Shown one piece after another: positions 1-10,533 of a DNA stretch of 41,617 nt (the first letter of the stretch is position 1; every line of letters begins with the position of its first letter). This stretch comes from Atribacterota bacterium. Its GTDB lineage: Bacteria; Atribacterota; Phoenicimicrobiia; Phoenicimicrobiales; Stramentimicrobiaceae. Location of the stretch: the NCBI GenBank assembly GCA_028696495.1, contig JAQVGY010000005.1:1-41617 (forward strand), in the 5' to 3' direction. A model generated the notes under the pieces. The model searched no databases and was not told the origin of the DNA. It saw nothing but the letters and a program-made list of their open reading frames with translations. The position numbers were made by a program, and so were the translations under genes.

Positions 1-108
1 TTTTTTTATATCCCTTTTAACTTTACATAAGATATATTATCGGAAGTTATTTGTTTACCATTTATATATGTAATGAAAACCATCTTATATCTTAAAACCA
101 ATACCAAT

Positions 109-1071
109 TCAATAACCTTCTCTTCTCATTATATTCACTATATTTGCCACACAATTATTTAAATCTGAACATTCATCCAAATTTATCCAGTAATCTACCT
201 TTATCTGATTTTTAAACCAGCTTAGTTGTCTCTTGGCAAAATTACGCGTCTTCTTTTTAATCATCTCAATTGCTTCTTCTTTCGATATGTATCCCTGCAG
301 ATATGATAATATTTGTTTATAGCCCAGGCCTTGCATAGAATTAAATTCATTCAAATTACCATATTTATCTTTTAATATTTTTATTTCTTCTATTAACCCT
401 TGATTGATTATTTTATCAACACGTTCATCAATTTTTTGATAAAGGTTCTCTCTATTTCTATTAATACATATGATAAAATAATTATAATCTTTTCCATTTC
501 CATTTCTGCGCCTGTTATCGTCTATATGAAATTGTGATATTGGTTTGCCTGCAATGTAAAATACTTCCAAAGCTCTTACTATTCTCCTGGTATCATTGAT
601 ACTTATCTTTTTAGAGTATTCTAAATCATATTTCTTAAGCTTGTTATATAGGAAAGCATTACCCTTTTCCTCAATCAGTTCATATAATTCATCTCTAATT
701 TTCTTGTTTTGCCCTGGACCTTTAAATATTGGATTGATGAGTGATTTAATGTATAGCCCTGTTCCGCCTACGATAAGAGGTTTTTTATTTCTACTCAATA
801 TATCAGAAATACATTTTTCAGCCTGTTCGCTGTATTGTTTTACATCGAAGCCTTCCCCTGGTTCGATTAAATCAATACAATGATGTTTATATCTTTTTAA
901 TATATTATTTTTAGGTTTATCAGTGCCAATATCCATATATTTATATATTTGCATTGAATCGGCGGAAATTATTTCAATATTGGGAATTATCTGAACGATT
1001 TTAATAGATATCTCTGTTTTCCCAATGGCTGTTGGCCCTGTTAATATAGCAATTTTATTCTCGTTTGACAT
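109..1071 (-). CDS. miaA: tRNA dimethylallyltransferase
   Basis: 320-aa ORF; N-terminal P-loop AILTGPTAIGKTEIS and ISADSMQIYKYMDIGTDKP motif typical of MiaA; adjacent to miaB. Confidence 0.96.
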   Translation of the reverse strand: MSNENKIAILTGPTAIGKTEISIKIVQIIPNIEIISADSMQIYKYMDIGTDKPKNNILKRYKHHCIDLIEPGEGFDVKQYSEQAEKCISDILSRNKKPLIVGGTGLYIKSLINPIFKGPGQNKKIRDELYELIEEKGNAFLYNKLKKYDLEYSKKISINDTRRIVRALEVFYIAGKPISQFHIDDNRRRNGNGKDYNYFIICINRNRENLYQKIDERVDKIINQGLIEEIKILKDKYGNLNEFNSMQGLGYKQILSYLQGYISKEEAIEMIKKKTRNFAKRQLSWFKNQIKVDYWINLDECSDLNNCVANIVNIMRREGY

Positions 1072-2425
1072 AAATTAATTCTCCAAACAAGGTATAGGCA
1101 TCTGCCTTTTTCACTTTTACATAGACCAATTTGGCTATCAAACTATCATTATTAGAATAAGAGAAAACTGCAACTTTGTTGGTTCTTGTTTTACCCCAGT
1201 ATTGGTTTTCTATCCCTTTTTTAGACCTATTTTCTACCAGCACTTCAACTGTTTTACCAATCAGGCTCTGATTTATCCTGCTGCTTATTTCTTTTTGCAC
1301 TTCCATTAAAGCCCATAAACGTTTTTTCTTAGTTAAAAGAGGTATCTCTTCACCTAAGAAAGGTGACAAAGTATTTTCTCGATTAGAATAGATAAAAGTA
1401 TAGCAAGAATCGAATTGTATATTTTGGCAGGCTTTAATTGTCTCCTGAAAATCTTCTTCTGTCTCCCCGGGAAATCCAACCATTATGTCTGTGGTAATAC
1501 TGGCATCTGGCATGCATTTCCTAATATTGTTAATTATATTATAATATTGTTTCATATTATATTTTCTATTCATTTTATTTAAAATATTGTCTGACCCGGA
1601 TTGGAGAGGCAGATGGATATGTTCACAAATTTTGCTACCATCTTTAATTACTTTAATTAAATCAAGGTTAAAATCCTTAGGATGTGAAGTAGTAAATCTG
1701 ATTCTTTTAATTTCTTCTATCTTATTAATTTGGGAAAGCAAGTTTAAAAAATTATCCTTATTGCTTAATCCTTGCCCGTATGAATTTACGTTTTGACCCA
1801 ATAACATTATCTCTTTATATTTTTTACTGGCTAATTCTTCAATTTCATCTATTATCTCTTTTGCCGCCCTGCTCTCTTCAGGACCCCTGGTATAAGGAAC
1901 AATACAATATGAACAAAAATTATTGCATCCTTTCATAATCTGAATATATGCCGTTATTGGGCTATGGTGTTTTATCGGTTTGTTAGCTAATTTTAGCGGC
2001 TCTCTATTATCACAGAAGATAATAGTTTCTTTTCCTTCATTTTGCCGGTAAAGTTCCATAATTTCCCGGAAAGATGTAATTTGGGAAGGTCCAAATATGA
2101 TATCAATATAAGGTATTTTCTTTGCAATATTCTCTATCTCTTTTTGCGCAAGACAACCACAAATTCCAAAAACAACTTCCGGATTATCTTCCTTAATTTG
2201 ACTGACCCTGCCTGCCATGCTGTAAATTTTTTGCTCTACTTTTTTTCTAACACAACAAGTATTCAGGATAATCAGGTCAGCATTATTCAAATCCGGAGTC
2301 TTTTTATAATCCATCTCTTCGAGTTGACCTGCCAGATATTCAGAATCATTAACATTCATCTGGCAACCATATGTCTTAATGAAATAAGATAAAACTCTTT
2401 CCTTTTTTCCTTTTTTAAAAACCAT
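1055..2425 (-). CDS. miaB: tRNA-2-methylthio-N6-dimethylallyladenosine synthase (radical SAM methylthiotransferase)
   Basis: 456 aa; N-terminal KTYGCQMNVNDSE, radical SAM CxxxCxxC in GCNNFCSYCIVPYTRGPEESR; followed by miaA. Confidence 0.96.
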   Translation of the reverse strand: MVFKKGKKERVLSYFIKTYGCQMNVNDSEYLAGQLEEMDYKKTPDLNNADLIILNTCCVRKKVEQKIYSMAGRVSQIKEDNPEVVFGICGCLAQKEIENIAKKIPYIDIIFGPSQITSFREIMELYRQNEGKETIIFCDNREPLKLANKPIKHHSPITAYIQIMKGCNNFCSYCIVPYTRGPEESRAAKEIIDEIEELASKKYKEIMLLGQNVNSYGQGLSNKDNFLNLLSQINKIEEIKRIRFTTSHPKDFNLDLIKVIKDGSKICEHIHLPLQSGSDNILNKMNRKYNMKQYYNIINNIRKCMPDASITTDIMVGFPGETEEDFQETIKACQNIQFDSCYTFIYSNRENTLSPFLGEEIPLLTKKKRLWALMEVQKEISSRINQSLIGKTVEVLVENRSKKGIENQYWGKTRTNKVAVFSYSNNDSLIAKLVYVKVKKADAYTLFGELIYVKRE

Positions 2426-2550
2426 TGTTTCTAAAACTCCATTAAATGCGATATCGGTTCAAATAGCAAGGAACCTGTTGTTAATTTACATTATCATTTT
2501 ATATTTATCATAGCTATTATATCAAAATATATTTAAATAATTTAGGCAAT

Positions 2551-2588
2551 AAAAAAAGAAGGAGATATTTTAAGTATACCCCCTTCTT
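2551..2588 (-). terminator. Rho-independent terminator downstream of rny
   Basis: Minus-strand RNA AAGAAGGGGGTAT-acttaaa-ATATCTCCTTCTT-TTTTT: 13-bp stem allowing two G-U pairs, 7-nt loop, U-tract; 41 nt after the rny stop. Confidence 0.85.
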
Positions 2589-2628
2589 CTTAATTCCATT
2601 TAATAGTACTTGAAATCAAATTGAAAAC

Positions 2629-4170
2629 TTACTTTGCATATTCTACTGAACGTGTTTCACGGATAACATTAATCTTCACCTGACCAGGATAATCAATGTT
2701 TTTCTCAACTTTTTTAGATATATCCCTGGAAAGTTTTGTAGCCAGATAATCGTCAATTTCTAACGGATTAACTATTATCCTGATTTCACGACCAGCCTGA
2801 ATAGCATAAGATTTTTCAACTCCTTCAAATGAGTTAGCAATTTCTTCCAACTGTTGCAGTCTTTTAATATAAGTTTCCAGCATCTCCCTTCTTGCCCCAG
2901 GTCTGGAAGCAGAAATAGCATCTGCGGCTTGTATTAAAATTGCCTCGGCTGATTCAGGTTTTTCATCTTCATGATGTGCAGCTATAGCATTTATTACTTT
3001 GAGTGATTCTCCATTCTTCCTGGCAATATCTGCACCTATTAGCGCATGCGGCCCTTCGACTTCCATGTTAGCAGATTTTCCAATATCATGAAGAAGCCCG
3101 GCTCTTCTACTCAAACTTGAATTTAAGCCTAGCTCATCTGCCATCATCCCTGCAAAATATGCTACTTCTTTAGAATGTTGTAACACATTCTGTCCATAAC
3201 TTGTTCTGTATTTCAGTTTACCCAGGATGTTGATTAATTTTGGGTTCAAATTTCTTACATTTGTCTCAAATACAGCTTTTTCGCCCTCTTCTTTTATATT
3301 GTTTTCTACAATTTTTTTGGAAGATTCTATTACTTCTTCTATCCTGGCCGGTTGAATTCTACCATCTGTAATTAATTTTTCCAGTGCAATTCTTGCAATT
3401 TCACGTCTGACAGGATCAAAACCAGAAATAATAACTGCCTCTGGTGTATCATCAACAATAAGGTCAACCCCTGCTATCCTCTCAAAAGTCCTGATGTTTC
3501 TACCCTCCCTGCCAATTATGCGCCCCTTCATGTCTTCATTGGGAAGATGAACTACAGATATTGTCGACTCAACGGTATAATCAGAGGAATAACGTTGAAT
3601 TGCCATAGATAGAATGTTCTGTGCCTTCTTTTCACCCTCTTCTTTGGCTTTTTCTTCAATGTTTTTTATGATTTTCCCTGCTTCATGGTTTAACTCCTTT
3701 TCAAGAAGATTGAGCAACTCCTGTTTAGCCTCTTCGATATTTATCTTTGATATTCTCAGCAATTCGTCCCTTTGCTTCTGGTGGAGTTCATTGATTTCTT
3801 GTAATTTTTGTTCTACTTCTTTCTCTTGTGTATCAATCTGCTTCTGCTTACTCTCAATCACTTCTATTTTTTGCACTAAACTATTACTTTTTTTTATCAG
3901 CTGCTCATTTATACTTTCTAACTTATTCCTTTTTTGCTGGCATTCAATCTCGCTCTTCCTGATAATTTGATACGATTCTTCTTTTGCTTGCAATTGTGCC
4001 TCTTTTTTGATTGATTCAGCTTCTTTTTTGGAATTTTCAATTATCTTTTTACCACTTTCTTCACATGCAGACAATTTAGTCTTTGCTATATAATTGGCCA
4101 AGAAAAAGCCTAATGGTATTCCGATTAAAAAAATTAATATGGACAAAATATATATGTTAATGGCTTTCAC
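2629..4170 (-). CDS. rny: Ribonuclease Y
   Basis: 513 aa; N-terminal TM helix, long coiled coil, KH segment ([15 protein letters not shown]), HD motif ([12 protein letters not shown]). The annotated GTG start overlaps the Shine-Dalgarno (see finding). Confidence 0.95.
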   Translation of the reverse strand: MKAINIYILSILIFLIGIPLGFFLANYIAKTKLSACEESGKKIIENSKKEAESIKKEAQLQAKEESYQIIRKSEIECQQKRNKLESINEQLIKKSNSLVQKIEVIESKQKQIDTQEKEVEQKLQEINELHQKQRDELLRISKINIEEAKQELLNLLEKELNHEAGKIIKNIEEKAKEEGEKKAQNILSMAIQRYSSDYTVESTISVVHLPNEDMKGRIIGREGRNIRTFERIAGVDLIVDDTPEAVIISGFDPVRREIARIALEKLITDGRIQPARIEEVIESSKKIVENNIKEEGEKAVFETNVRNLNPKLINILGKLKYRTSYGQNVLQHSKEVAYFAGMMADELGLNSSLSRRAGLLHDIGKSANMEVEGPHALIGADIARKNGESLKVINAIAAHHEDEKPESAEAILIQAADAISASRPGARREMLETYIKRLQQLEEIANSFEGVEKSYAIQAGREIRIIVNPLEIDDYLATKLSRDISKKVEKNIDYPGQVKINVIRETRSVEYAK

Positions 4171-4329
4171 CCCCTATTCAATTTAAAAGGTACAAAAAAA
4201 TGTTTACATAAATATTTAGCACTACAAATTATATTCAAAAACGTTATAATTTCTTCTTAGCACAACTATTCATCTAAAAAAAATAATGGCACAAAACACA
4301 AAAATATTTTAAGTACAATTAACTGTAAC

Positions 4330-4358
4330 ATTTTAACCTTTAATAAAATAAATGTCAA
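4330..4358 (-). promoter_or_regulatory. Sigma-A-like promoter for rny
   Basis: Minus strand TTGACA-N17-TAAAAT (-35 at 4353-4358, -10 at 4330-4335), in the recX-rny gap. Confidence 0.65.
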
Positions 4359-4383
4359 ATTGAACGAAAATGTGGTCTTTCAT

Positions 4384-5040
4384 CTATAATTCAGTATTTT
4401 CCGTTTCCAAAAATTCCTCATAAATTCTTTGAATTACTGTATTAGAAAAACCTTGCCTCTTCAATAAACTGATGATTTTCACAGGTTTTAATTCTATATT
4501 CTTCGAATGAAGAGAAAATTGTTTTTTCCTGATTAATTGCTTGGCTAATGCTAATTCGTCTTCATACTGTTCGAAAAATGAGTCAATGGCACTGTCAATT
4601 ATCTTTTTATCAATCCCCTTTTTAAATAATTCATTTCTCAGTTTTATCCTCCCGGCAGGTTTTTTGCCAACCTGGTATCTAATCCACTGGATAGCAAAAT
4701 CTCGGTCATTAATAAGGTTTTCTTCTTTCAGCCAATTGATGGTATTTTTTATTATATTTAATTGGTATTTTTTATTATATAATTTTTTTTCGATTTCCCA
4801 TTCGGAGCGGGGCCTATAAGAAAGAAATCTGATAGCTTCAATTTTAGCACTTGAAAGCATAGAATTTTGCTCAATAATTTCCAACATCTGCTCGGAGACT
4901 GTTTCTCCGATATGAAGATTTAAATCTTGGACAACACTATAGTCAATTTCAGCGAATAATTCACTATTTATATATAATTTTACTATATTGAGATTGTTTT
5001 TTTTAATCTTAATATCAGTTATTTGGTAATTTTTTGTCAT
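4384..5040 (-). CDS. recX: Regulatory protein RecX
   Basis: 218 aa; repeated RecX helical motifs ([42 protein letters not shown]); overlaps the recA 3' end by 26 nt. Confidence 0.9.
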   Translation of the reverse strand: MTKNYQITDIKIKKNNLNIVKLYINSELFAEIDYSVVQDLNLHIGETVSEQMLEIIEQNSMLSSAKIEAIRFLSYRPRSEWEIEKKLYNKKYQLNIIKNTINWLKEENLINDRDFAIQWIRYQVGKKPAGRIKLRNELFKKGIDKKIIDSAIDSFFEQYEDELALAKQLIRKKQFSLHSKNIELKPVKIISLLKRQGFSNTVIQRIYEEFLETENTEL

Positions 5041-6070
5041 CTGGAGAATTATTTTCTAAATTAGGAATGTTGGCAGATTTTAATATTTTCTGTTCTATTT
5101 CTTTTGCCAATTCTGGGTTTTCCGATAAAAATGTCTTTGTATTTTCCTTCCCCTGCCCCAGTTGCTTATCATTATAAGAAAACCAGGTACCTGATTTTTG
5201 TATTATCCCATACTGGTTTCCCAAATTTAATATATCTCCCTCTTTGGAAATGCCTTTACCAAAAATTATATCAAATTCAGCTTCCCTAAATGGTGGTGCC
5301 ATCTTATTTTTTACAACTTTAACCTTTACTTCTATTCCTATATTGGCTTCATTCTTTTTAATTGAAGCCCTCTTTCTGATATCCAATCTAATTGATGAAT
5401 AGAACTTCAACGCTCTTCCACCAGGTGTTGTCTCTGGATTTCCAAAGATAATACCTATCTTCTCTCTTATTTGATTAACAAATACTGTGGTAGTTCTAGA
5501 TTTATTAATGATTGCCGTTAGTTTTCTTAACGCCTGGGACATCAAACGGGCTTGTAAACCCATTGAAGCATCACCCATATCCCCTTCTATCTCAGCTTTG
5601 GGTACCAATGCGGCAACAGAATCGATAACGATAATATCCACAGCATTACTTCTCACTAAAGATTCAGTAATCTCCAGTGCCTGCTCTCCGGTATCCGGTT
5701 GAGCAATAATAAGTTCATCAATATTAATGCCAATATTTTTGGCATAAATTGGATCAAGTGCATGTTCTGCATCGATAAATGCTGCTATCCCCTTATTTTT
5801 CTGAGCTTCTGCTATCATATGTAAAGCCAGGGTAGTCTTTCCAGATGATTCCGGGCCATAGATTTCCACTATTCTTCCCCTTGGTACACCACCAATACCT
5901 AATGCTATATCGAGGGCCAGAGACCCGGTAGAAATAATATTACTGCCCGTAACTTTCGGGCGATCACCAAATTTCATGATAGAGCCTTTTCCAAAACGAT
6001 GCTCTATATTATCCATAGCCATTTTCAAAGCCTTCTCTCTTTCGGAAATATTGCTTTTGTCTTCTTTCAT
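5015..6070 (-). CDS. recA: Recombinase RecA
   Basis: 351 aa; Walker [48 protein letters not shown]. Confidence 0.99.
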   Translation of the reverse strand: MKEDKSNISEREKALKMAMDNIEHRFGKGSIMKFGDRPKVTGSNIISTGSLALDIALGIGGVPRGRIVEIYGPESSGKTTLALHMIAEAQKNKGIAAFIDAEHALDPIYAKNIGINIDELIIAQPDTGEQALEITESLVRSNAVDIIVIDSVAALVPKAEIEGDMGDASMGLQARLMSQALRKLTAIINKSRTTTVFVNQIREKIGIIFGNPETTPGGRALKFYSSIRLDIRKRASIKKNEANIGIEVKVKVVKNKMAPPFREAEFDIIFGKGISKEGDILNLGNQYGIIQKSGTWFSYNDKQLGQGKENTKTFLSENPELAKEIEQKILKSANIPNLENNSPDDKKLPNN

Positions 6071-6206
6071 AACTATTCTTACTCCTCTTTAACGAATTGT
6101 CTACGGCATTGTATAATATTGCCTTCATTCTTATTATAACTTATCTTTTAAAACCAGAATTTATCATTTTAGAATTGTATGGAAACCTGTCCTTTGAAAT
6201 CAAAGT

Positions 6207-6689
6207 TTAAGTTTGAGCCGTGAGTGGAAAACTTTTAATAATAGTATATATTGGTCCCTCTTTGAGCAACTGGCTCTCCATCAGTTCTATTGTCTTGACC
6301 GGCTCAGTTAAAGGATTAATCTTGATATTTTTTATACATTCACTCAATTGGTGTTGATGTTCTATGTATTTTATCCTTGCCAGGGTAATATGTGGCTTAA
6401 ATTGATTTTCTTTCTCATAGAATGGTTCTGATTTTAATTCCTTTTCAATAGATTGGTATATATTTGTGATTATATCATTCCCTTTTTCAATACCTATCCA
6501 GATAACTCTCGGTCTGCTAATATTGGGAAAAACACCTATATTTTTGGAAAGCTCTGCTCTAAAATGTTGATATTCTGTAGAAACATTTTGTAATATAGCT
6601 GAAGTTTTTTCAATTTCTTTACAGTTTAAATCACCTAAGAATTTTAAGGAAATATGTAGATTCTCCTTTTCCACAAATTTAACCTTCAT
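6207..6689 (-). CDS. thpR: RNA 2',3'-cyclic phosphodiesterase (2'-5' RNA ligase family); ORF is N-terminally truncated, homology extends to about 6793-6803
   Basis: Two HxT/S-type motifs (ENLHISLKFLG and KPHITLARI). In-frame upstream codons encode RTFIAINLNNEIKEYISKIQ, typical of the ThpR N-terminus. Confidence 0.85.
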   Translation of the reverse strand: MKVKFVEKENLHISLKFLGDLNCKEIEKTSAILQNVSTEYQHFRAELSKNIGVFPNISRPRVIWIGIEKGNDIITNIYQSIEKELKSEPFYEKENQFKPHITLARIKYIEHQHQLSECIKNIKINPLTEPVKTIELMESQLLKEGPIYTIIKSFPLTAQT

Positions 6690-6804
6690 TTTACAATAAT
6701 CTCTTGTCTGACCAATTTCTTTTTGTATTTTAGATATATATTCTTTAATTTCATTATTAAGGTTAATTGCGATAAAGGTTCTTTTTGTATCATTAATACT
6801 GATA

Positions 6805-7404
6805 TTATTTCTCCATTTTTTGTTTAATATAATTTTTGTTATGATAGCCTCTAATCTCTTTTTTGTATTGTTCTCTAACTCTATTAAGAAAAGAGATGTA
6901 TAATTCGGTTTGATAGTTTTGGTAAGTCCACTCCAGAGGATGGTAAGTAGAATTCATAAATCTGAGAGTAATTTCAGCATATATCCCTTGTTTGAGATAA
7001 ATGCGAGCAGGTCCATCTTTGGTACTTGCCAGGATAAACTTATTGAGTGTTACATAGCCCGGGTCAAGATTTACTTTCCTCTTATTTTCTATTACCTCAT
7101 CAAGACAATCACTTCTGGTACCAAATATTAATTCCCATTTATTACTGTTAATTTTTATACTACTCAACCGGCCGGGAAGGATTAATTTCTCAAAGGAAAC
7201 CAATTTTTGTTTCAGCCCATCTCCCATTTCATCTCGATAATAGCTGGTGTAGTCAAATGGCTGAAAATCACTTTCCATATCTATTTTGCCAAAATAATCA
7301 ATCAATAAATTCTTTGCTTCATAAAAAAGGTCATTATCGGCACTAATAATACTAAATATCAATTTAACCGGATTAGGCAGAAGTATCTTTCCCATTTTTT
7401 TCAA
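6805..7404 (-). CDS. DUF4416 family protein
   Basis: 199 aa; pattern KLIFSIISADNDLFYEAKNLLIDYFGKIDMES...FDYTSYYRDEMG resembles DUF4416. Confidence 0.75.
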   Translation of the reverse strand: MKKMGKILLPNPVKLIFSIISADNDLFYEAKNLLIDYFGKIDMESDFQPFDYTSYYRDEMGDGLKQKLVSFEKLILPGRLSSIKINSNKWELIFGTRSDCLDEVIENKRKVNLDPGYVTLNKFILASTKDGPARIYLKQGIYAEITLRFMNSTYHPLEWTYQNYQTELYISFLNRVREQYKKEIRGYHNKNYIKQKMEK

Positions 7405-7412
7405 ATCAATAA

Positions 7413-8234
7413 TTAATTATTTTCTGGCATTATTTGATAACCTATAAGACGATGATTATCTAAAGGCTGGGGTTCTAAGGCATTATCATTATATGAAACA
7501 TTAACACGATTTGGGCTGGTGGTTATTAGTGAAACCAGGCTATCTGATTTCACTGCAATTCTTTCTTCCGATGTAATAATTCCTTCAAATAAAACCTGGT
7601 CATCCTGTATTATTTTTATCCAGCTTGGCTCTTCAGCAATAAGCTCTATCGGCTTATAATCAGGTAATGGAGCTAAAATAACAACATCTTGAACTTCAGG
7701 GATTTCCTCTGATTCAATATTTTCTCTGGCTATCTCCAGCATCTCCTGTTCAATTGCTTTTTCCTGGAGAATATCCTCTTTTTCAACTAAAGAATTAGAA
7801 GGTTGCCTGAGTGTATGTATGAATTGGTTTAAGACAAAAAGGAAGCCACCTATTAAGAGTATAACCAGGGCTGCTTTGAATAAAGGAATAACATTGATTG
7901 ACTTTTTTTCTTTTTTTGCAGGCATTCTCTTTCTTTTTTGAGAAAAATATCTACCTGTCTTTCTTGTCTTTAATTGCGGTTCAGGTTCAGCTGGCTTGGA
8001 AACCTGTTCTGGTTTATCTAAAAGCTGGTCAATAAAGTCCTGGTCTATCTGAAGATAATTAGCATAGTTCCTTAAATAACCAACAAAGTATGTTTTTCCG
8101 GGAAGAACGCTCTCATCACCTTCTTCTATAGCAGTTAAATATTTTTTCCTAATTTTAAGAGATTGTTCTGCATCATCCAAAGAGATACCCAATTCAATTC
8201 TTTTATTCCTCAAGTATTCTCCTATTTCTTTCAT
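7413..8234 (-). CDS. RodZ-like protein (N-terminal HTH, single TM, C-terminal DUF4115-like domain)
   Basis: 273 aa; IGEYLRNKRIELGISLDDAEQSLKIRKKYLTAIEEGD, TM segment at about 125-150, C-terminal EPSWIKIIQDDQVLFEG. Confidence 0.8.
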   Translation of the reverse strand: MKEIGEYLRNKRIELGISLDDAEQSLKIRKKYLTAIEEGDESVLPGKTYFVGYLRNYANYLQIDQDFIDQLLDKPEQVSKPAEPEPQLKTRKTGRYFSQKRKRMPAKKEKKSINVIPLFKAALVILLIGGFLFVLNQFIHTLRQPSNSLVEKEDILQEKAIEQEMLEIARENIESEEIPEVQDVVILAPLPDYKPIELIAEEPSWIKIIQDDQVLFEGIITSEERIAVKSDSLVSLITTSPNRVNVSYNDNALEPQPLDNHRLIGYQIMPENN

Positions 8235-8411
8235 CTTTAATAGCTCCCCTACTGTTATTTATTGCCAGAGGCTTTGAGGTTTACGGTATTATCATATTTT
8301 TATCATTAAAATATCTTTATAATTATTATAAATTAGAAAGATTTAAACTATTATAAATAATAGCATAAAATATTTCCTATTTATACCATAATATTTTAAA
8401 TAAATAGATGG

Positions 8412-9356
8412 TTAAGATATTTCTTTCTCATAAGGAGTTCCGCTGGCAGCAGGCGCAGTAGCCCTGCCTATAGCACCAACCAGAACAAGTATCGCCAGCA
8501 GATAGGGTATCATATTAATAAACTGTACCGGTATAGTATAAACACCCTGTACTCTGATAGCTAAAGCCTCCCCGATGCCAAATAAAAGGGCTGCTGCAGC
8601 AGTTCCAAATGGTGTCCATTTACCAAATATCATTGCAGCTAAGGCAATAAAACCCCTGCCCCCGCTCATCTCTTTAACAAAAAAATGAGCCTGTTCAATA
8701 GACAGAACCGAACCGGCTAAGCCTGCTAAACCGCCAGATATCAACACAGCTATATACCTCATCTGCACCACGTTAATCCCTAAAGTATCTGCGGCTTGAG
8801 GGTATTCCCCGACTGAACGCAATCTTAGGCCAAAAGGTGTCCTGAATATTAAAATTTGGGAAATAATGATAATCACCAGGGTGATATATACAAGAGGAGA
8901 ATGGTGGGCAAAAATTACTATCAAACCTCTTACAAGTGATGAGGCTTCTCCTGGATTAGGAACTTTAAACCCCCATGTGGGAAGATTTTTTAAAGCCATT
9001 ATTTGGGTTTCATGAAACCAGAGCCAGCTTAGAAAAACCGTAATACCACTGGCAAAAAGATTAATTGCAACTCCGCTTACAATCTGATTAGCTTTGAAAG
9101 ATACTGAAACAATAGCATGTATTAAACCTAATAATATACCGATAATAACAGCAAATAAGATACCAAACCATACATTTTTTGTAAAATTAGTTCCAGCAAC
9201 TGCAATAAATGCACTGGTTAACATCATTCCTTCCAAACCTATATTTACCACACCGGACTTTTCAGAATAAACACCGCCCAATCCTGCTAAAGCCAGAGGA
9301 ATGGCAATTCTTATGGCAGAGGCAAAAAAGTCTGGACTAATAATACTACTGAACAT
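8412..9356 (-). CDS. Nucleoside ABC transporter permease (BPD_transp_2 family)
   Basis: 314 aa; multi-TM; EKSGVVNIGLEGMM and RSVGEYPQAADTLGI motifs; next to a second permease, ATPase and BMP protein. Confidence 0.9.
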   Translation of the reverse strand: MFSSIISPDFFASAIRIAIPLALAGLGGVYSEKSGVVNIGLEGMMLTSAFIAVAGTNFTKNVWFGILFAVIIGILLGLIHAIVSVSFKANQIVSGVAINLFASGITVFLSWLWFHETQIMALKNLPTWGFKVPNPGEASSLVRGLIVIFAHHSPLVYITLVIIIISQILIFRTPFGLRLRSVGEYPQAADTLGINVVQMRYIAVLISGGLAGLAGSVLSIEQAHFFVKEMSGGRGFIALAAMIFGKWTPFGTAAAALLFGIGEALAIRVQGVYTIPVQFINMIPYLLAILVLVGAIGRATAPAASGTPYEKEIS

Positions 9357-10486
9357 TATTCTGTTTTCCTCCTTAGGATTAGCCGTTTTATAATTTCATC
9401 AGAGATAACCACTAATATTACAATTACGGCTTGAATAACCATTATCAATTCTCTTGGTATCTTTCCTGCTGTGTATATATTCACCAAAGCACCACCATAA
9501 GAGAGGGTGCCGAATAAAATAGCCGCCAATACTACCCCCAGGGGGTGGTTCTTCCCTAAAAGAGCAACAGCAATGCCATTAAAACCTAAGCCCAGAAAAA
9601 GTTCCTGCCGCCAGCGAAATTTATAGCCCATTACCTCATTTGTTCCTACCAAACCGGCTAACGCCCCACTTATCATCATTGCCAGTATAATATTTTTAGC
9701 TATACTTATCCCGGCATATTCGGCAGCAGCACTATTGTACCCAACTGCCCTGATCTCATAACCCAGACTTGTTTTCCAAAGAATATAATATACTAAAATT
9801 GCAACAATAATCGCTAAAAAGAATGAGATATTTAAGGGATTATGCGAAGGAAAGGAAATATTTATTTTTGATAATAAAGGAGCAATCCTTGGTAACCGCG
9901 CTGCTTCTGCAATTTCACTGGTATGGGGGATCATCTGCGGCACTCCTGCCAGTCTCATCTCTTCAGTGGGAGGTGCCTTATATACTAATACTAAATAAAA
10001 AGTCAGTGAAGTAGCAATCCAGTTCATCATAATGGTTATAATAACTTCATGAATACCCTTCTTTGCCTTTAAAAAGCCTGGTAAGGCTGCCCAGAGAGCC
10101 CCACCTAATGCAGAGGCGGCAATAGTTATAGGTATCAGCAAGATAGCCGGTAGTTTAGCAAAGGTGAATCCAATATAAGCAGCTAAAAATGCACCTACAT
10201 AGACCTGCCCCTCTCCTCCTATATTAAACAAGCCACAACGAAAAGCAAAGGCTACAGCCAATCCGGTAAATATTAACGGCGTTGCCCTGAAGAGAACATT
10301 GCCCCACCCATCACGATTGCCTATAGCCAGACCGAACATCATCTTGTATACCTGAATAGGGTCTTCACCCATTAATAATATTACTATTGAACCTATAAAG
10401 AGAGCTCCTATAATAGCTATAATGGGAGTAATTCTTTCAATTATGGAGAAAAATAAATTACTTTTTTTTGATTTATCTCTATTCAA
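9356..10486 (-). CDS. Nucleoside ABC transporter permease (BPD_transp_2 family)
   Basis: 376 aa; FRCGLFNIGGEGQVYVGAF and IRAVGYNSAAAEYAGI motifs; one-base overlap with the downstream permease. Confidence 0.9.
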   Translation of the reverse strand: MNRDKSKKSNLFFSIIERITPIIAIIGALFIGSIVILLMGEDPIQVYKMMFGLAIGNRDGWGNVLFRATPLIFTGLAVAFAFRCGLFNIGGEGQVYVGAFLAAYIGFTFAKLPAILLIPITIAASALGGALWAALPGFLKAKKGIHEVIITIMMNWIATSLTFYLVLVYKAPPTEEMRLAGVPQMIPHTSEIAEAARLPRIAPLLSKINISFPSHNPLNISFFLAIIVAILVYYILWKTSLGYEIRAVGYNSAAAEYAGISIAKNIILAMMISGALAGLVGTNEVMGYKFRWRQELFLGLGFNGIAVALLGKNHPLGVVLAAILFGTLSYGGALVNIYTAGKIPRELIMVIQAVIVILVVISDEIIKRLILRRKTE

Positions 10487-10533
10487 AAAATATTCTCCTT
10501 ACCTGACTAATATAAATAATTGTCTCTTATAAT

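Noticed and set aside
596-883. Plus-strand ORFs of 60-140 aa throughout the track (e.g. 596..883, 3614..3970, 26036..26452, 29252..29674)
   Set aside because: All lie antisense to strongly identified genes; compositions are shadow-frame-like (Ser/Leu/Phe-rich) with no recognisable domains.
8348-8398. AT-only inverted repeats (CTATTATAAATAATAG; TAAAATATT/AATATTTTA) after the ABC permease
   Set aside because: Pure or nearly pure AT arms are expected by chance in this spacer; not convincing as a terminator.
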